Source: an uncultured Hymenobacter sp. (lineage in GTDB: Bacteria; Bacteroidota; Bacteroidia; Cytophagales; Hymenobacteraceae). From it: a stretch of 16,354 nt of DNA. A program made the position numbers and the translations under genes. The stretch spans positions 3,377 through 19,730 of the forward strand of contig CALMOO010000712.1 in NCBI GenBank assembly GCA_937871705.1, written 5' to 3'. Within the stretch, counting starts at the first letter, position 1, and every line of letters starts with the position of its first letter. Shown here piece by piece: positions 1 to 8,017 of this stretch. Under the pieces are notes generated by a model, which saw only the letters and a list, made by a program, of their open reading frames with translations, was not told the DNA's origin and did no database searches.

Positions 1-1
1 C

Positions 2-718
2 GACAACGGCGAGTGGCTGCAAATGGACAAAGTAGGCCACGCCACTACGGCTTACGCCATTAGCCGCGGCGAGTACGAGCTGTTTCGCTGGAGCGGGGTT
101 AATGAGCGGGCGTCGGTGCTCACGGGCGGCCTCATTGCGCTGCTCTACCAAACTACCATCGAAGTGTTCGACGGCCGCTCCGAAGGCTGGGGCTTCTCGA
201 AGGGCGACATGGTGGCCAATGCTTCGGGCATTGCGCTGTTTATGGGCCAGCAGTATGGCTTTGGCGAGCAGAAAGCCAGCCTGCGCTACGGCTGGCGCCA
301 GAGCCTCTACCCCCCTTATCGCCCCGAACTGCTGGGCCGCCGCGTGGGTACTCAAATGCTGAAGGACTACAACGGCCAGCAGTATTGGCTGTCCTTCAAT
401 ATGGCCTCGGTGCTGCCAGTGGGGCCGTCGTTTCCACGTTGGCTCAACCTGGATGTGGGCTATAGCGGCAGCGGCATGACCGGCGGCCACGCCAACCCGC
501 CTTACGTAGACGAGGGGGGTAGGGAAGTAAAATTCCGTCGCTACCGTCAGTTTTACTTGTCGCCCGATATCAGCCTGGCCCGGCTGCCTGGCATCACGGG
601 CGCGGGGGCGCAACCGTTGGTTAGCGCCGGGCAATTCTTCAAAATTCCGGCGCCATCGTTCGAGTATAATTCGGTGCGCGGCTTGCGCGCTCATTCATTT
701 TTATTGCCTAAAGACTAA
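2..718 (+). CDS. DUF2279 (YfiM-like) family protein, 5' end cut by window
   Basis: The frame is open from base 2 and reads DNGEWLQMDKVGHATTAYAI before continuing to a TAA at 716-718, so the gene begins upstream of the window; the ATG at 23 is internal to a conserved stretch rather than a start. The K-x-G-H motif followed by an aromatic/small-residue helix near the beginning, the later FDGRSEGWGFSKGD segment and the small helical membrane-proximal stretch (GIALFMGQQ) match what I recognise of DUF2279, a family of predicted envelope lipoproteins or periplasmic proteins whose biochemical role is not known. About 239 residues are visible. The C-terminal half is rich in Tyr, Gly and Pro, as in outer-membrane-associated Bacteroidota proteins. 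The next gene follows on the same strand after about 70 bases. The family call is from memory of the motif, not a search. Confidence 0.75.
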   Translation, partial: DNGEWLQMDKVGHATTAYAISRGEYELFRWSGVNERASVLTGGLIALLYQTTIEVFDGRSEGWGFSKGDMVANASGIALFMGQQYGFGEQKASLRYGWRQSLYPPYRPELLGRRVGTQMLKDYNGQQYWLSFNMASVLPVGPSFPRWLNLDVGYSGSGMTGGHANPPYVDEGGREVKFRRYRQFYLSPDISLARLPGITGAGAQPLVSAGQFFKIPAPSFEYNSVRGLRAHSFLLPKD

Positions 719-785
719 CGATTTAGCACAGGTTCTGCCGCAGATGACCTTCTGCCTACTAACCGCGGTGCTACCTAAACGCTAT

Positions 786-1727
786 ATGCCTGACCAACCT
801 ATTCGCCTCGCTACCCGTGCCTCCCGCCTCGCGCTCTGGCAAACCGAGCACGTGGCCAGCCTGCTCAATCAAGCCGGCCTGGCTACCGAAATCGTGCCCA
901 TGCAAACCACCGGCGACCAGGTGCTCGACCGCTCGCTGGCCAAGATTGGGTCCAAAGGCGTGTTTACGGAAGAGCTGGAAGAAAGCCTGCGCCGCGGCGA
1001 AACGCACCTGGCCGTGCACTCGGCCAAAGACGTGCAAAGCTCCCTACCCCCCGACCTGGAGCTACTAGCTTTCTTAGAGCGCGAGCGCGTCAATGACGTG
1101 GTTATCAGCTTTCAAGAAAATTTCGACCTCAATAAGCCGGGCATTGTACTGGGCACAAGCAGCACCCGCCGCAAGGCCTTGCTGCGCCGCTTCTACCCCG
1201 AGGCCAACACGGCCGAGGTGCGCGGCAACCTGCAAACTCGCCTGCGCAAACTCGAAGAGGGCCAGTACGATGCGCTGGTGCTGGCCTACGCCGGCGTGCA
1301 CCGCATGGGCTACGATGGCCTGGTGCGGCATTTCTTGCCTACCGATACGTTTGTGCCACCAGTAGGCCAAGGGAGCATCGCGGTCGAAAGCTCGCGCGCT
1401 CTGGATAGTAGCTTGAAAGACAGAATAAAAGCTGCTATCGACCACCCGGCCACTCACCGGTGCCTGCTGGCCGAGCGGGCCTTTTTGCGCACCATGGAAG
1501 GCGGATGCAGCATCCCATCGTTTGCCTTGGCCACCTTCACCGAGGCCGGCGCGTTGCGCTTGCATGGCGGCGTAGTTAGCCTCAGCGGCGAAGAATACGT
1601 GGACTTTGTGCAAACTGCCCCCGCCACGCAAGCCGATGCCCTGGGCCGGGCCGTAGCCGAAAACGTGCTGGGCCAAGGTGGCGCCGCCATTCTAGCCAGC
1701 ATCCGCGAGCAACGGGGCGAACTCTAA
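786..1727 (+). CDS. hemC: Hydroxymethylbilane synthase (porphobilinogen deaminase)
   Basis: This cytoplasmic enzyme polymerises four porphobilinogen molecules into hydroxymethylbilane in haem biosynthesis. The protein opens with IRLATRASRLALWQ, the family's N-terminal signature, and carries the catalytic-loop motif HSAKD (Asp82), the STRR and RGNLQTRL segments that contact the growing chain, and EGGCSIP, whose Cys241 is the attachment residue for the dipyrromethane cofactor (Cys242 in E. coli). I chose the ATG at 786 (313 residues) because it places the signature at residues 5-18 and the cofactor cysteine at the usual number; an in-frame ATG at 744 would add 14 residues (MTFCLLTAVLPKRY) with no family counterpart. 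No clear Shine-Dalgarno is visible before either start, as is common in Bacteroidota. No other haem genes are adjacent. Confidence 0.96.
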   Translation: MPDQPIRLATRASRLALWQTEHVASLLNQAGLATEIVPMQTTGDQVLDRSLAKIGSKGVFTEELEESLRRGETHLAVHSAKDVQSSLPPDLELLAFLERERVNDVVISFQENFDLNKPGIVLGTSSTRRKALLRRFYPEANTAEVRGNLQTRLRKLEEGQYDALVLAYAGVHRMGYDGLVRHFLPTDTFVPPVGQGSIAVESSRALDSSLKDRIKAAIDHPATHRCLLAERAFLRTMEGGCSIPSFALATFTEAGALRLHGGVVSLSGEEYVDFVQTAPATQADALGRAVAENVLGQGGAAILASIREQRGEL

Positions 1728-1753
1728 ATACGTCATACTTTAGCCCTTGCTTT

Positions 1754-2416
1754 ATGCGTTTGCATTGCCGTATGACTCTACCTCTTCGCCCTTCTCGCGC
1801 TGCCTTGCCTGTTTTGCTACTACTAACCAGCCTACCCCTGCTGGCTGCCAAAGGCCCTAAGCTGAGCAAGAAAGATGAGGTCGTGACCATCAGCACCAGC
1901 CTGGGTACTTTTCACCTCATTTTATTCAGCGATACGCCCTTGCACCGGGCTAATTTTTTGCAGAAGGCGAAAAGCGGCTTTTACAACGGCACCACTTTTC
2001 ACCGGGTCATTCCGCAGTTCATGGTTCAGGGCGGCGACCCAAATTCTAAGGACAGCGACCCCACCAACGACGGCCAGGGCCCGCCCAACGAGCCCACCAT
2101 TCCGGCCGAACTGGCTGCCGGCCACAAGCACGACTACGGCGCTGTGGCCGCCGCCCGGCAAGGCGATTTCGTAAACCCGCAGCGGGCCAGCAGCAGCAGC
2201 CAATTCTACGTGGTTGAAAACCGCCAAGGCACCCACTTTCTCGACGGGCAGTATACAGTGTTTGGCCAAGTAGTTCAGGGCCAAGAAGTCATTGATAAAA
2301 TTGCGGCCATGCCCAAAGACAGCCGCGACCGGCCTATCGCCGACCTGCGCATGACGATGAAAGTAGAAAAGCTCAAGAAAAAGAAGATTGCCGAGCTGTA
2401 CGGGTATAAGTATTAG
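1754..2416 (+). CDS. Cyclophilin-type peptidyl-prolyl cis-trans isomerase, exported
   Basis: The protein has the cyclophilin fold signature FHRVIPQFMVQGGDP at residues 82-96 with the catalytic Arg84, a SSSSQFYVV segment in the place of the substrate-binding SQFF motif, and LDGQYTVFGQVVQG near the end. Cyclophilins catalyse isomerisation of prolyl peptide bonds during folding. A hydrophobic stretch at about residues 16-31 (ALPVLLLLTSLPLLAA) after several arginines indicates a signal peptide, so the enzyme should act in the periplasm or, if anchored, at the inner face of the envelope. A second in-frame ATG at 1772 gives a more compact signal peptide (MTLPLRPSRAALP...) and may be the true start. 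Phe replaces the Trp used by eukaryotic cyclophilin A before the LDG motif, as in bacterial forms. The C-terminus is lysine-rich (KLKKKK). It lies 26 bases after hemC and could be co-transcribed. Confidence 0.93.
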   Translation: MRLHCRMTLPLRPSRAALPVLLLLTSLPLLAAKGPKLSKKDEVVTISTSLGTFHLILFSDTPLHRANFLQKAKSGFYNGTTFHRVIPQFMVQGGDPNSKDSDPTNDGQGPPNEPTIPAELAAGHKHDYGAVAAARQGDFVNPQRASSSSQFYVVENRQGTHFLDGQYTVFGQVVQGQEVIDKIAAMPKDSRDRPIADLRMTMKVEKLKKKKIAELYGYKY

Positions 2417-2424
2417 GCTGGTTT

Positions 2425-2444
2425 CGTGAGCGTTTATCCTCACG
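2425..2444 (+). other. Small intergenic hairpin
   Basis: CGTGAG at 2425-2430 and CTCACG at 2439-2444 form a six-base-pair stem around an eight-base loop, extendable by G-U pairs. It lies nine bases after the isomerase stop codon. There is no T-run after it, so it is at most a weak terminator or an mRNA 3'-end structure. Confidence 0.3.
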
Positions 2445-2495
2445 GGCGCAACGCAGCAATGGCAACCGGCACCGCTACCCCTTCTCTTTGCAAGT

Positions 2496-3407
2496 ATGAA
2501 AATTCTCCTTCCCGGCTCCAATGGCTTGCTCGGGCAGAAGTTAGTAGGCCTGCTAGCACAGCAGCCGGGCGTAGAGCTGGTAGCTACTGCCCGGGGCGCC
2601 AATCGGCTAGCCGGCCCCTACCCCTTCGTGCGCTTCGTATTGCTCGACGTAACCGACGCGGCCCAGGTGCGGCAAGTGCTGGCGCAGGAGCGGCCTACGC
2701 ACCTCATCCACACGGCCGCCATGACCCAAGTAGACGAGTGCGAGCTAGACCAAGCAGCCTGCTGGGCGCAAAACGTGACGGCCGTCGAGCACCTGGCCGC
2801 CGCCTGCGCCGACCTCGGCATTCACCTCACGCATCTCAGCACCGATTTCATCTTCAACGGCAAAGAAGGCCCTTTGCTTGAAGATGCTACCCCCGACCCT
2901 ATTAGCTACTACGGCGAAAGCAAACTGGCTGCCGAGCGCGTGGTGCAAGGCACGGCCGGGCTGCGCTGGGCCATTGCGCGCACGGTACTGGTATATGGCA
3001 CGCTGCACGGCGGCGGGCGCTCCAATATTGTGCTCTGGGTGCGCGATTCGCTGCGCAGCGGCAAAGCCATTAAGGTAGTAGATGACCAGTGGCGCACGCC
3101 TACCCTGGCCGAAGACCTGGCCCAAGGCTGCTGGCTGCTGGCCCGGCAGTCGGCGCAGGGCATCTACCATATCAGCGGGCGCGAACTGCTGACGCCCTAC
3201 CAGATGGCGCAGCAAGTGGCTGATTTTTTTGGTTTAGACCCGGCGCTGCTCGAGCGCGTCGACAGCACCACCTTTACCCAGCCGGCCCGGCGGCCACCGC
3301 GCACCGGCTTCATCATCGAGAAGGCCGAGCGCGAACTGGGCTACCAGCCCCGCACGTTTGCTGAAGGCATTGCCTTACTCGCTCAGCAAACCGAAGCGTC
3401 CGTTTAG
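2496..3407 (+). CDS. RmlD-like sugar-nucleotide reductase (SDR superfamily)
   Basis: This is an extended short-chain dehydrogenase/reductase of the RmlD substrate-binding family, typified by dTDP-4-dehydrorhamnose reductase. Visible motifs are the NAD(P)-binding glycine motif GSNGLLG at residues 7-13, HTAAMTQVDECE around 72-83, the catalytic-region STDFIFNG at 115-122, and the Tyr139-x3-Lys143 pair (YGESK). The C-terminal part (WRTPTLAEDLA, GIYHISGRE) is the usual substrate-binding lobe of this family. At 303 residues it has full family length. No rmlA, rmlB or rmlC gene is adjacent, so it may act on another nucleotide sugar or supply rhamnose synthesis from a separate locus; Bacteroidota carry many such stand-alone paralogues. 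The ATG at 2496 gives MKILLPGSNG, the expected N-terminus. A strong terminator follows 17 bases after the stop. Confidence 0.88.
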   Translation: MKILLPGSNGLLGQKLVGLLAQQPGVELVATARGANRLAGPYPFVRFVLLDVTDAAQVRQVLAQERPTHLIHTAAMTQVDECELDQAACWAQNVTAVEHLAAACADLGIHLTHLSTDFIFNGKEGPLLEDATPDPISYYGESKLAAERVVQGTAGLRWAIARTVLVYGTLHGGGRSNIVLWVRDSLRSGKAIKVVDDQWRTPTLAEDLAQGCWLLARQSAQGIYHISGRELLTPYQMAQQVADFFGLDPALLERVDSTTFTQPARRPPRTGFIIEKAERELGYQPRTFAEGIALLAQQTEASV

Positions 3408-3424
3408 AGGATTAGAAAGCATAA

Positions 3425-3455
3425 AAAAACCCGTTGGCAATGCCAACGGGTTTTT
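3425..3455 (+). terminator. Rho-independent terminator, probably bidirectional
   Basis: CCCGTTGGC and GCCAACGGG form a nearly perfect GC-rich stem at 3430-3450 with a very short loop. A run of As precedes it (3423-3429) and five Ts follow (3451-3455), so the structure can end transcription from either side: the RmlD-like gene from the left and any read-through from the minus-strand transporter operon from the right. Confidence 0.9.
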
Positions 3456-3588
3456 CAGCTATAAACCTTCCGCTTTTAAATAACTGGACCTAGACACTGG
3501 ACGCAAATAGATGGACTAATAAGTAGCTTTTAAAACCTTGCACAATTTGTTTGCTTCTTTAATTTTTGGTTAGCCTCGCTGCCTTCTC

Positions 3589-3792
3589 TTACCCATGCTC
3601 GGGCCAGAAGCCGACGAGCAGCCCGCCAACCAGTAGCGCGGTGTGCTGGCGCAACGCCAATTCACCAAGTGCGCGTGGCACCAGGCGGCCATCAGGCGTC
3701 ATGAAGTCGCGCTCCGCCGATAAGTAGGAAAAATCTTCAGCTAAAAACCCGGAAGCCGGGAGAGCTTGCTTAAGACAGTAAGTGACTTCCAT
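3589..3792 (-). CDS. Doubtful small ORF or gene remnant
   Basis: From an ATG at 3792 to a TAA at 3589 this frame encodes 67 residues (MEVTYCLKQALPASGFLAED..., ending LLVGFWPEHG). The frame stays open upstream to a TTG at 3894, but that extension is AT-rich and has no ATG. The final 40 codons have the GC-rich wobble positions seen in neighbouring genes, which is the only argument for coding. Against it, a terminator-like hairpin lies inside the frame, no ribosome-binding or promoter signal is visible, and I recognise no family. It may be the 3' remnant of a decayed gene, or chance. Confidence 0.18.
   Translation of the reverse strand: MEVTYCLKQALPASGFLAEDFSYLSAERDFMTPDGRLVPRALGELALRQHTALLVGGLLVGFWPEHG
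3743..3760 (-). terminator. Possible terminator for the minus-strand transporter operon
   Basis: Read on the minus strand, CCCGG-CTT-CCGGG is followed directly by TTTTT, a five-base-pair GC stem with a three-base loop and a U-run. It lies about 370 bases beyond the last permease gene, and no better hairpin is visible closer to that stop codon. The stem is short, so the call is tentative. Confidence 0.4.
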
Positions 3793-4126
3793 GGAGGGCG
3801 GCAGAAAAAGGCAACAGTTGTGAGTAGCAATTCGGGACTCTGGGTTTAAATCCGATACAATTTTAGTTACCTTTTTAAGCGCTAGAAAGGACAAAGTCTG
3901 TGTTTGAGCGACATCAAATAAGAGGAAATGTGGACGGTAAAAATGCTAGAAAAATGAAGAAAATTTCAAATAGTACATTGCTAAGATGATATTTCTATTA
4001 GATAAATAACTGACAATAAGTATAATATGAGAAGGTATTCTTAAAGTAGTCCTGAAAAGCACTTGCAACAAAAAGGCCCAATTTGTGACATTGTAGTGCG
4101 GTTTTACCCCCTCTAATTATCCTCGA

Positions 4127-5140
4127 TTAAGCGCTTTTTAGCTGCTCATCGGGGGTGCGGGCCAGCCGTCGAAGAGCTAGTAGTGTCAGAAGCAGGGCCA
4201 TGCCCGGCCCAGCTACCAGCCACCACGCGCCGGGCGCCTGCCGTAGAGTTCCCAGCAGACGGCCCCAACTCGGCACATCGGGCGGCCGTCCTACACCCAA
4301 AAAGGCGAGGGTAGTTTCGAGCCTCACCAGCGCAGCCAAGCTAAGCGGCGCGGTAGTTCGAAGCGGCCGGCACGCATGCGGCAGCGCGTGGCGAAGCCAA
4401 ACTCGCCAGCTGGGCAAGCCGCCGGCCTGTGCCGCTTCCACGAACGGTAACTCGCGCACGCGCAGCATCTGGAGGCGCACCAGCCGCGCTGGCTCGGGCC
4501 AGGATACGGCTACCAAGAGGCTCAGTAGCTGCCCCGTAGTGAGGGGCGGGCCGGCTGCTAGCCCTATCACTAGCAGCAGCCGGGGCACGGCGCTCAGCAG
4601 CGTGAGGCCAGCGCGCAGCAGGCTATCGAGGGGCAACGGCCAAGCCGCCCGCCCTAGCCAGTGGGGCGGCGCAGGGCGCAAGGCAACTATCCAACTAGCC
4701 AGCGCCAGCGCTAGCAAAACGGGTACTACCCCCCGCTGACCAGGCAGGGCTAAGGCCCACCAGCTACCCCCCAGTGCCAGCAGCCAGCCACCCACCGGTA
4801 GGCGCAGTTCGCGGTTACCCCAAAAGCCAGCTGCTCCACCAGCCAAGGCGCCCAGTACCGTCGCCAGCACGGCAGCAGGCAAGCTTAGCAGCACCACTTG
4901 CCGGGCGCCGTATAGCAGTCCGGCCAGTACGTCGAGCCCTTGCGGGTCGGTGCCGAGCCAGTGGTGGGGGCCTGGCCCAATCCAACTGGGGGGTGTAGCC
5001 ACCTGCAGCAAGTCGGGCAGACCCGGGGCAAAGGGCAGCGGTAGCCACGGGACCAACAGCCCGACGCTTATGAGTAGCCCCACCCAGCCAATGGCCAGCC
5101 AGTAACTCCAACCTGCCGGGTGTGTGCCAAACCGACTCAT
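4127..5140 (-). CDS. ABC transporter permease, DppC/OppC family
   Basis: The protein is very hydrophobic, with about six membrane segments, and belongs to the binding-protein-dependent transport permease family. The motif LGTDPQGLDVLAGLLYGAR at residues 62-80 corresponds to the LGTDxxGRDVLSRLLYGAR signature of DppC/OppC, though the conserved Arg is replaced by Leu. The cytoplasmic EAA loop that docks to the ATPase is present near residues 233-256 (FVEAAQAGG...HALPHA), and PSWGRLL follows as expected. The length of 337 residues is slightly above the usual 300. It would form the inner-membrane channel with the DppB-like partner encoded just upstream. The ATG at 5140 overlaps the partner's TGA by four bases (ATGA), so the two are translationally coupled. 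No ATPase gene follows. Confidence 0.9.
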   Translation of the reverse strand: MSRFGTHPAGWSYWLAIGWVGLLISVGLLVPWLPLPFAPGLPDLLQVATPPSWIGPGPHHWLGTDPQGLDVLAGLLYGARQVVLLSLPAAVLATVLGALAGGAAGFWGNRELRLPVGGWLLALGGSWWALALPGQRGVVPVLLALALASWIVALRPAPPHWLGRAAWPLPLDSLLRAGLTLLSAVPRLLLVIGLAAGPPLTTGQLLSLLVAVSWPEPARLVRLQMLRVRELPFVEAAQAGGLPSWRVWLRHALPHACRPLRTTAPLSLAALVRLETTLAFLGVGRPPDVPSWGRLLGTLRQAPGAWWLVAGPGMALLLTLLALRRLARTPDEQLKSA

Positions 5141-6201
5141 AAAGCGCGCCGAATGCGGGGGTCGACCAGCAGCGCTAGTACATCGGCCAGCAGCAGCGCC
5201 AGCAGGCGTGCCACCGCAATGAGTAGCACGCCACCCACAATGATGGGGTAGTCGTGGGCGGCGGCGGCCTCGGCCAGTAAGCGCCCAACCCCCGGCACCG
5301 TAAATAGTGTTTCAACTACCACCGTGCCGGCAAGTAGCGCGGGCAGTAAGTCGGCCAGCGTAGCCAGGGTGGGTAGAAAAGCATTGGGAAGCAAATGGTG
5401 CCATAACAAGCTGCTCATAGGCAAGCCTTTGGCCCGGGCCGTGGTGGCATAGTCACGTTGGGCTTCGTGCCGCAAGGCAGCCTCTAGGGTGAGGGTTACT
5501 TCGGGCAAGGAAGCAAGCACCAGGGCTAGCACGGGCAGCAGTAGCTGCATTGCGGCGGCTCCCCAGGGCCTGCTGCCTCCGGCAGGGGGTAGGGAGTAAG
5601 TAGGCAGAATATTAAAAAAATCAGGGTTAGCCAGGAAAAAAAGTAGCCCCAGCGCCAGCGCAAACATGGGTAAAGCCTGCAAGCCTACCAACAGCAGCCT
5701 CACTCCCACACGCCAACTGCCTAGTCCGGCCGCAGAGCCTCCAGCAAGAGCCAGTGCTAAGGCACCACTACCCCCTATCACCAGCACCAGCGCCAGCGCC
5801 GTTAGGGGTAGGGTGTAGGTCAGCGCGTTACTTAGCAAAGCCGTTACAGGCTGCTCGTCACGATAAGAAGTGCCCAACTGACCGTGTAGCACCCCAATAA
5901 GCCACTGGTGATACTGGTTGTGCATGCCGTGCCACTGCCAACTACCCGGGTCCGAACTCGTGCGGGTTACGTAAAAAAGTGGCTCGTCGAGCCCCAGACG
6001 GTGGCGAAGGTTCTGACGCGCGGCTCGTTGGCTAACCTGTGAGGCAGTACCTGCTGCTCTCAAGCCAAAATCATTGCTTTCGCCGAGCAATAGCTGCTCG
6101 GGGCCGCTCAGCGCCAGCCTACTCAGCACAAATACAAGCGATGCAATGCCCCAAGCTGCCAGAAGAGCCTGGCCCAGCCGCAAGAAAAGCCCGCCTACCA
6201 T
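5137..6201 (-). CDS. ABC transporter permease, DppB/OppB family
   Basis: This 354-residue inner-membrane protein is the DppB/OppB-type partner of the downstream permease. After the first membrane helix (FLRLGQALLAAWGIASLVFV) comes a periplasmic segment with RLGLDEPLFY and GVLHGQLGTSYRDEQPV, both standard for this family, then several membrane helices, the EAA loop (YATTARAKGLPMSSLLWHHL) that contacts the ATPase, and the terminal FTVPGVGRLLAEAAAAHDYP motif. I chose the ATG at 6201 because it begins exactly at the family N-terminus (MVGGLFLRLG) and lies one base after the stop of the binding-protein gene; the frame stays open another 53 codons upstream, but that part only shadows the preceding gene. 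It ends in an ATGA overlap with the next gene. Confidence 0.92.
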   Translation of the reverse strand: MVGGLFLRLGQALLAAWGIASLVFVLSRLALSGPEQLLLGESNDFGLRAAGTASQVSQRAARQNLRHRLGLDEPLFYVTRTSSDPGSWQWHGMHNQYHQWLIGVLHGQLGTSYRDEQPVTALLSNALTYTLPLTALALVLVIGGSGALALALAGGSAAGLGSWRVGVRLLLVGLQALPMFALALGLLFFLANPDFFNILPTYSLPPAGGSRPWGAAAMQLLLPVLALVLASLPEVTLTLEAALRHEAQRDYATTARAKGLPMSSLLWHHLLPNAFLPTLATLADLLPALLAGTVVVETLFTVPGVGRLLAEAAAAHDYPIIVGGVLLIAVARLLALLLADVLALLVDPRIRRAL

Positions 6202-6202
6202 G

Positions 6203-7957
6203 CTACCGCGTACGAGATTTGCTGCTATCGGCTGGTGCCCAGCTGAGCGCAGCTGCCGCGTAGCCCGGCCGCAAGCCCGACGGATACAGATGCTGGAGCC
6301 GCCGGTCAGCCGCCAAGCGGTAGGGTAGCACAAACAGCGGCAGCAGCGGCATCTCGTCACGCATCAGTACTTGAAAGCGGCGCAGCAGGTGGCGCTTGCG
6401 AGTTGGCTCTCCCGTTGCCGCGATTGCCCGAATAAGCTGGTCGCTTGCCGGGTTGCTAAATCGCGTAAAGTTGTTCTCGCCTATTGACTGAGAATCTAAG
6501 ATGGGAATAAAATTGAACGCAGCCGGACCACCCTTCAAAAGCCGCACAAACAGGTCAAAGTTGCCTTGACGTAATTCTTTGGTCATTACCGAGCCCTCTA
6601 TTGGCCGCAGCTCTATTGGAATGCCAAGCGCTCCGGCTGCTGCCTTAAACTGTAAAGCAATGGTTTCAAAGGTCGCGTCGCCGGTTCGGTAGTGCAGCGT
6701 TACGCCAAGCCGCTGCGCTGCACTACTGGTCGATTGGCGCAACCAGCCGTCTGCCTGGCGGTGCCAGCCAGCCAGCTGCAGCAACTCAAGCGTCCGGCTG
6801 GGGTTGTAAGTAGGTAGGGGCAAACTATCGTTATAATATTGCCTGTCAGTAGGATATATCAGCCCCACTGTGCGGCTACCCAAGCCCAGCTGTGTAGCCT
6901 GCATCAGCCGAGCTGGGTCAAACAAGCACGCCAGGGCTTGGCGCGTCAGCTTGTCGTGTAGTGTCGGGCGCTGGGTATTAAAGCCTACGTATACTATGTC
7001 GTAAGATGCAGAATTATAAAGTCTCAGCTCCTGCCCAGCCACTGCCTGCAACCGCTGAAACTCGCGGGCAGGCACCTGCGGGTACACGTCCAGCTCGTGG
7101 CGCCGCAAGGCCAGCGTAGCCGTTGCATCTTCCGGAATAATAAGAAACTGAATCTGCTGTGGCCGCGCCAGTAACACCGTCGGCGTAGGTCGCAACTGGT
7201 CAGCCCACCACACTGCCTTGCGCTCAAAAGTTAGGGCCTGGCCGGTTTCCCATGCCGTGAGGCGGTAAGCGCCGCAGCCAGGCAAGCGGTCTGGGTGGTG
7301 CGCCAGGTCGAGCTGCTCATAGCGCTGCACTAGCGCGCGCAGGGCCGGGGCGGCCAGCACCGCGCCTCGGCCGTCCTGCATGTCCGCAATGGTAAAGCGC
7401 CGCAACGTATGCTGCGGGTCGAGGGCAGCTTCGGGTAAAATAGGGAAATCGCCCGAGGCTAGTTGGTATTCGGCGGCCTGCCCCCGGCAAACCAGTGTAA
7501 ACCGGCGTTCGTCGCTGGCATGTGGGCGCAAACCGCGAATAAAGGCAAACTGGGTGCGCGTGCCCTCGTTGGGTAGCCCAGGGCACTGCATCAGCTTCAG
7601 CGTAAAATCGACGTCGGTTGCCACCACGGGGCGGCCGTCATCCCAGGTGGCTTGTGCCCGTAGCCGATAGCTTATGTAAGTAAGCGAGTCACCAATCAGG
7701 CGTACCGCAGGCAAGGAGTCGGCAAGTGCCGGAGCCCAGGTATTGCGTGAAAAGTCGAGCTGTAATAGCCCACAGTATAATAAATTAGCCGCGTCAAAAG
7801 CATTTTGGTTGGAGAGTGAGATAGGAGAAAGCGTCTCCGGGTCACGTGTCCAGCGAATGCGTACTAACTTGGCAGGGTGCCAATTGTCAGGTGCCGAACA
7901 GCTACCTAACAACCAGCACCCCGCTGCTATTAATGTCCCTAACCAAAAATATCTCAT
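6203..7957 (-). CDS. Oligopeptide-type ABC transporter substrate-binding lipoprotein
   Basis: The protein is a family 5 extracellular solute-binding protein (DppA/OppA type), which captures peptides or other small solutes and delivers them to the permease pair encoded next. It starts with a lipoprotein signal peptide whose lipobox is LGSC with Cys20. Family landmarks follow: DPETLSPISLSNQNAFDAANLLYCGLL, WDDGRPVVATDVDFTLKL, GCGAYRLTAWETGQALTFER, and GFNTQRPTLHDKLTRQALACLFD. At 584 residues it is a little longer than the usual 500-550. The stop codon is one base before the DppB-like ATG, so expression is coupled. The substrate cannot be told from sequence alone; an N-terminal GXW-type or metal-binding signature is not evident. 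The gene upstream on the same strand is the short tandem-repeat protein, 60 bases away. Confidence 0.92.
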   Translation of the reverse strand: MRYFWLGTLIAAGCWLLGSCSAPDNWHPAKLVRIRWTRDPETLSPISLSNQNAFDAANLLYCGLLQLDFSRNTWAPALADSLPAVRLIGDSLTYISYRLRAQATWDDGRPVVATDVDFTLKLMQCPGLPNEGTRTQFAFIRGLRPHASDERRFTLVCRGQAAEYQLASGDFPILPEAALDPQHTLRRFTIADMQDGRGAVLAAPALRALVQRYEQLDLAHHPDRLPGCGAYRLTAWETGQALTFERKAVWWADQLRPTPTVLLARPQQIQFLIIPEDATATLALRRHELDVYPQVPAREFQRLQAVAGQELRLYNSASYDIVYVGFNTQRPTLHDKLTRQALACLFDPARLMQATQLGLGSRTVGLIYPTDRQYYNDSLPLPTYNPSRTLELLQLAGWHRQADGWLRQSTSSAAQRLGVTLHYRTGDATFETIALQFKAAAGALGIPIELRPIEGSVMTKELRQGNFDLFVRLLKGGPAAFNFIPILDSQSIGENNFTRFSNPASDQLIRAIAATGEPTRKRHLLRRFQVLMRDEMPLLPLFVLPYRLAADRRLQHLYPSGLRPGYAAAALSWAPADSSKSRTR

Positions 7958-8017
7958 TTCACAGCGGCAAAAAGAGTCGCCGCCGGCAAGTTAGTATGGT
8001 TAAAGCATATGTTCTGG

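Larger units (their letters stand above)
3456..4126. other. AT-rich intergenic region with no convincing gene
   Basis: These roughly 670 bases lie between two converging transcription units. The part from about 3890 to 4126 is strongly AT-rich and closed in most frames. The part from about 3589 to 3800 is richer in G and C and is open on the minus strand (see the separate low-confidence entry), which may be a gene remnant. A terminator-like hairpin sits inside it at 3743-3760. I see no tRNA, insertion-sequence ends or long repeats here. Confidence 0.6.

Noticed and set aside
744..785. hemC start at ATG 744
   Set aside because: The added 14 residues have no counterpart in the family, and the ATG at 786 gives the standard N-terminus and cofactor cysteine position.
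1074..1676. 200-codon minus-strand frame opposite hemC
   Set aside because: hemC is clearly coding with conserved motifs throughout; the opposite frame has low-complexity Ala/Gln/Val content and no family resemblance.
5137..6360. Longer version of the DppB-like protein starting at 6360
   Set aside because: The extra 53 residues overlap the end of the binding-protein gene in another frame, are cysteine/arginine-rich and have no family counterpart; the ATG at 6201 fits both family and coupling.
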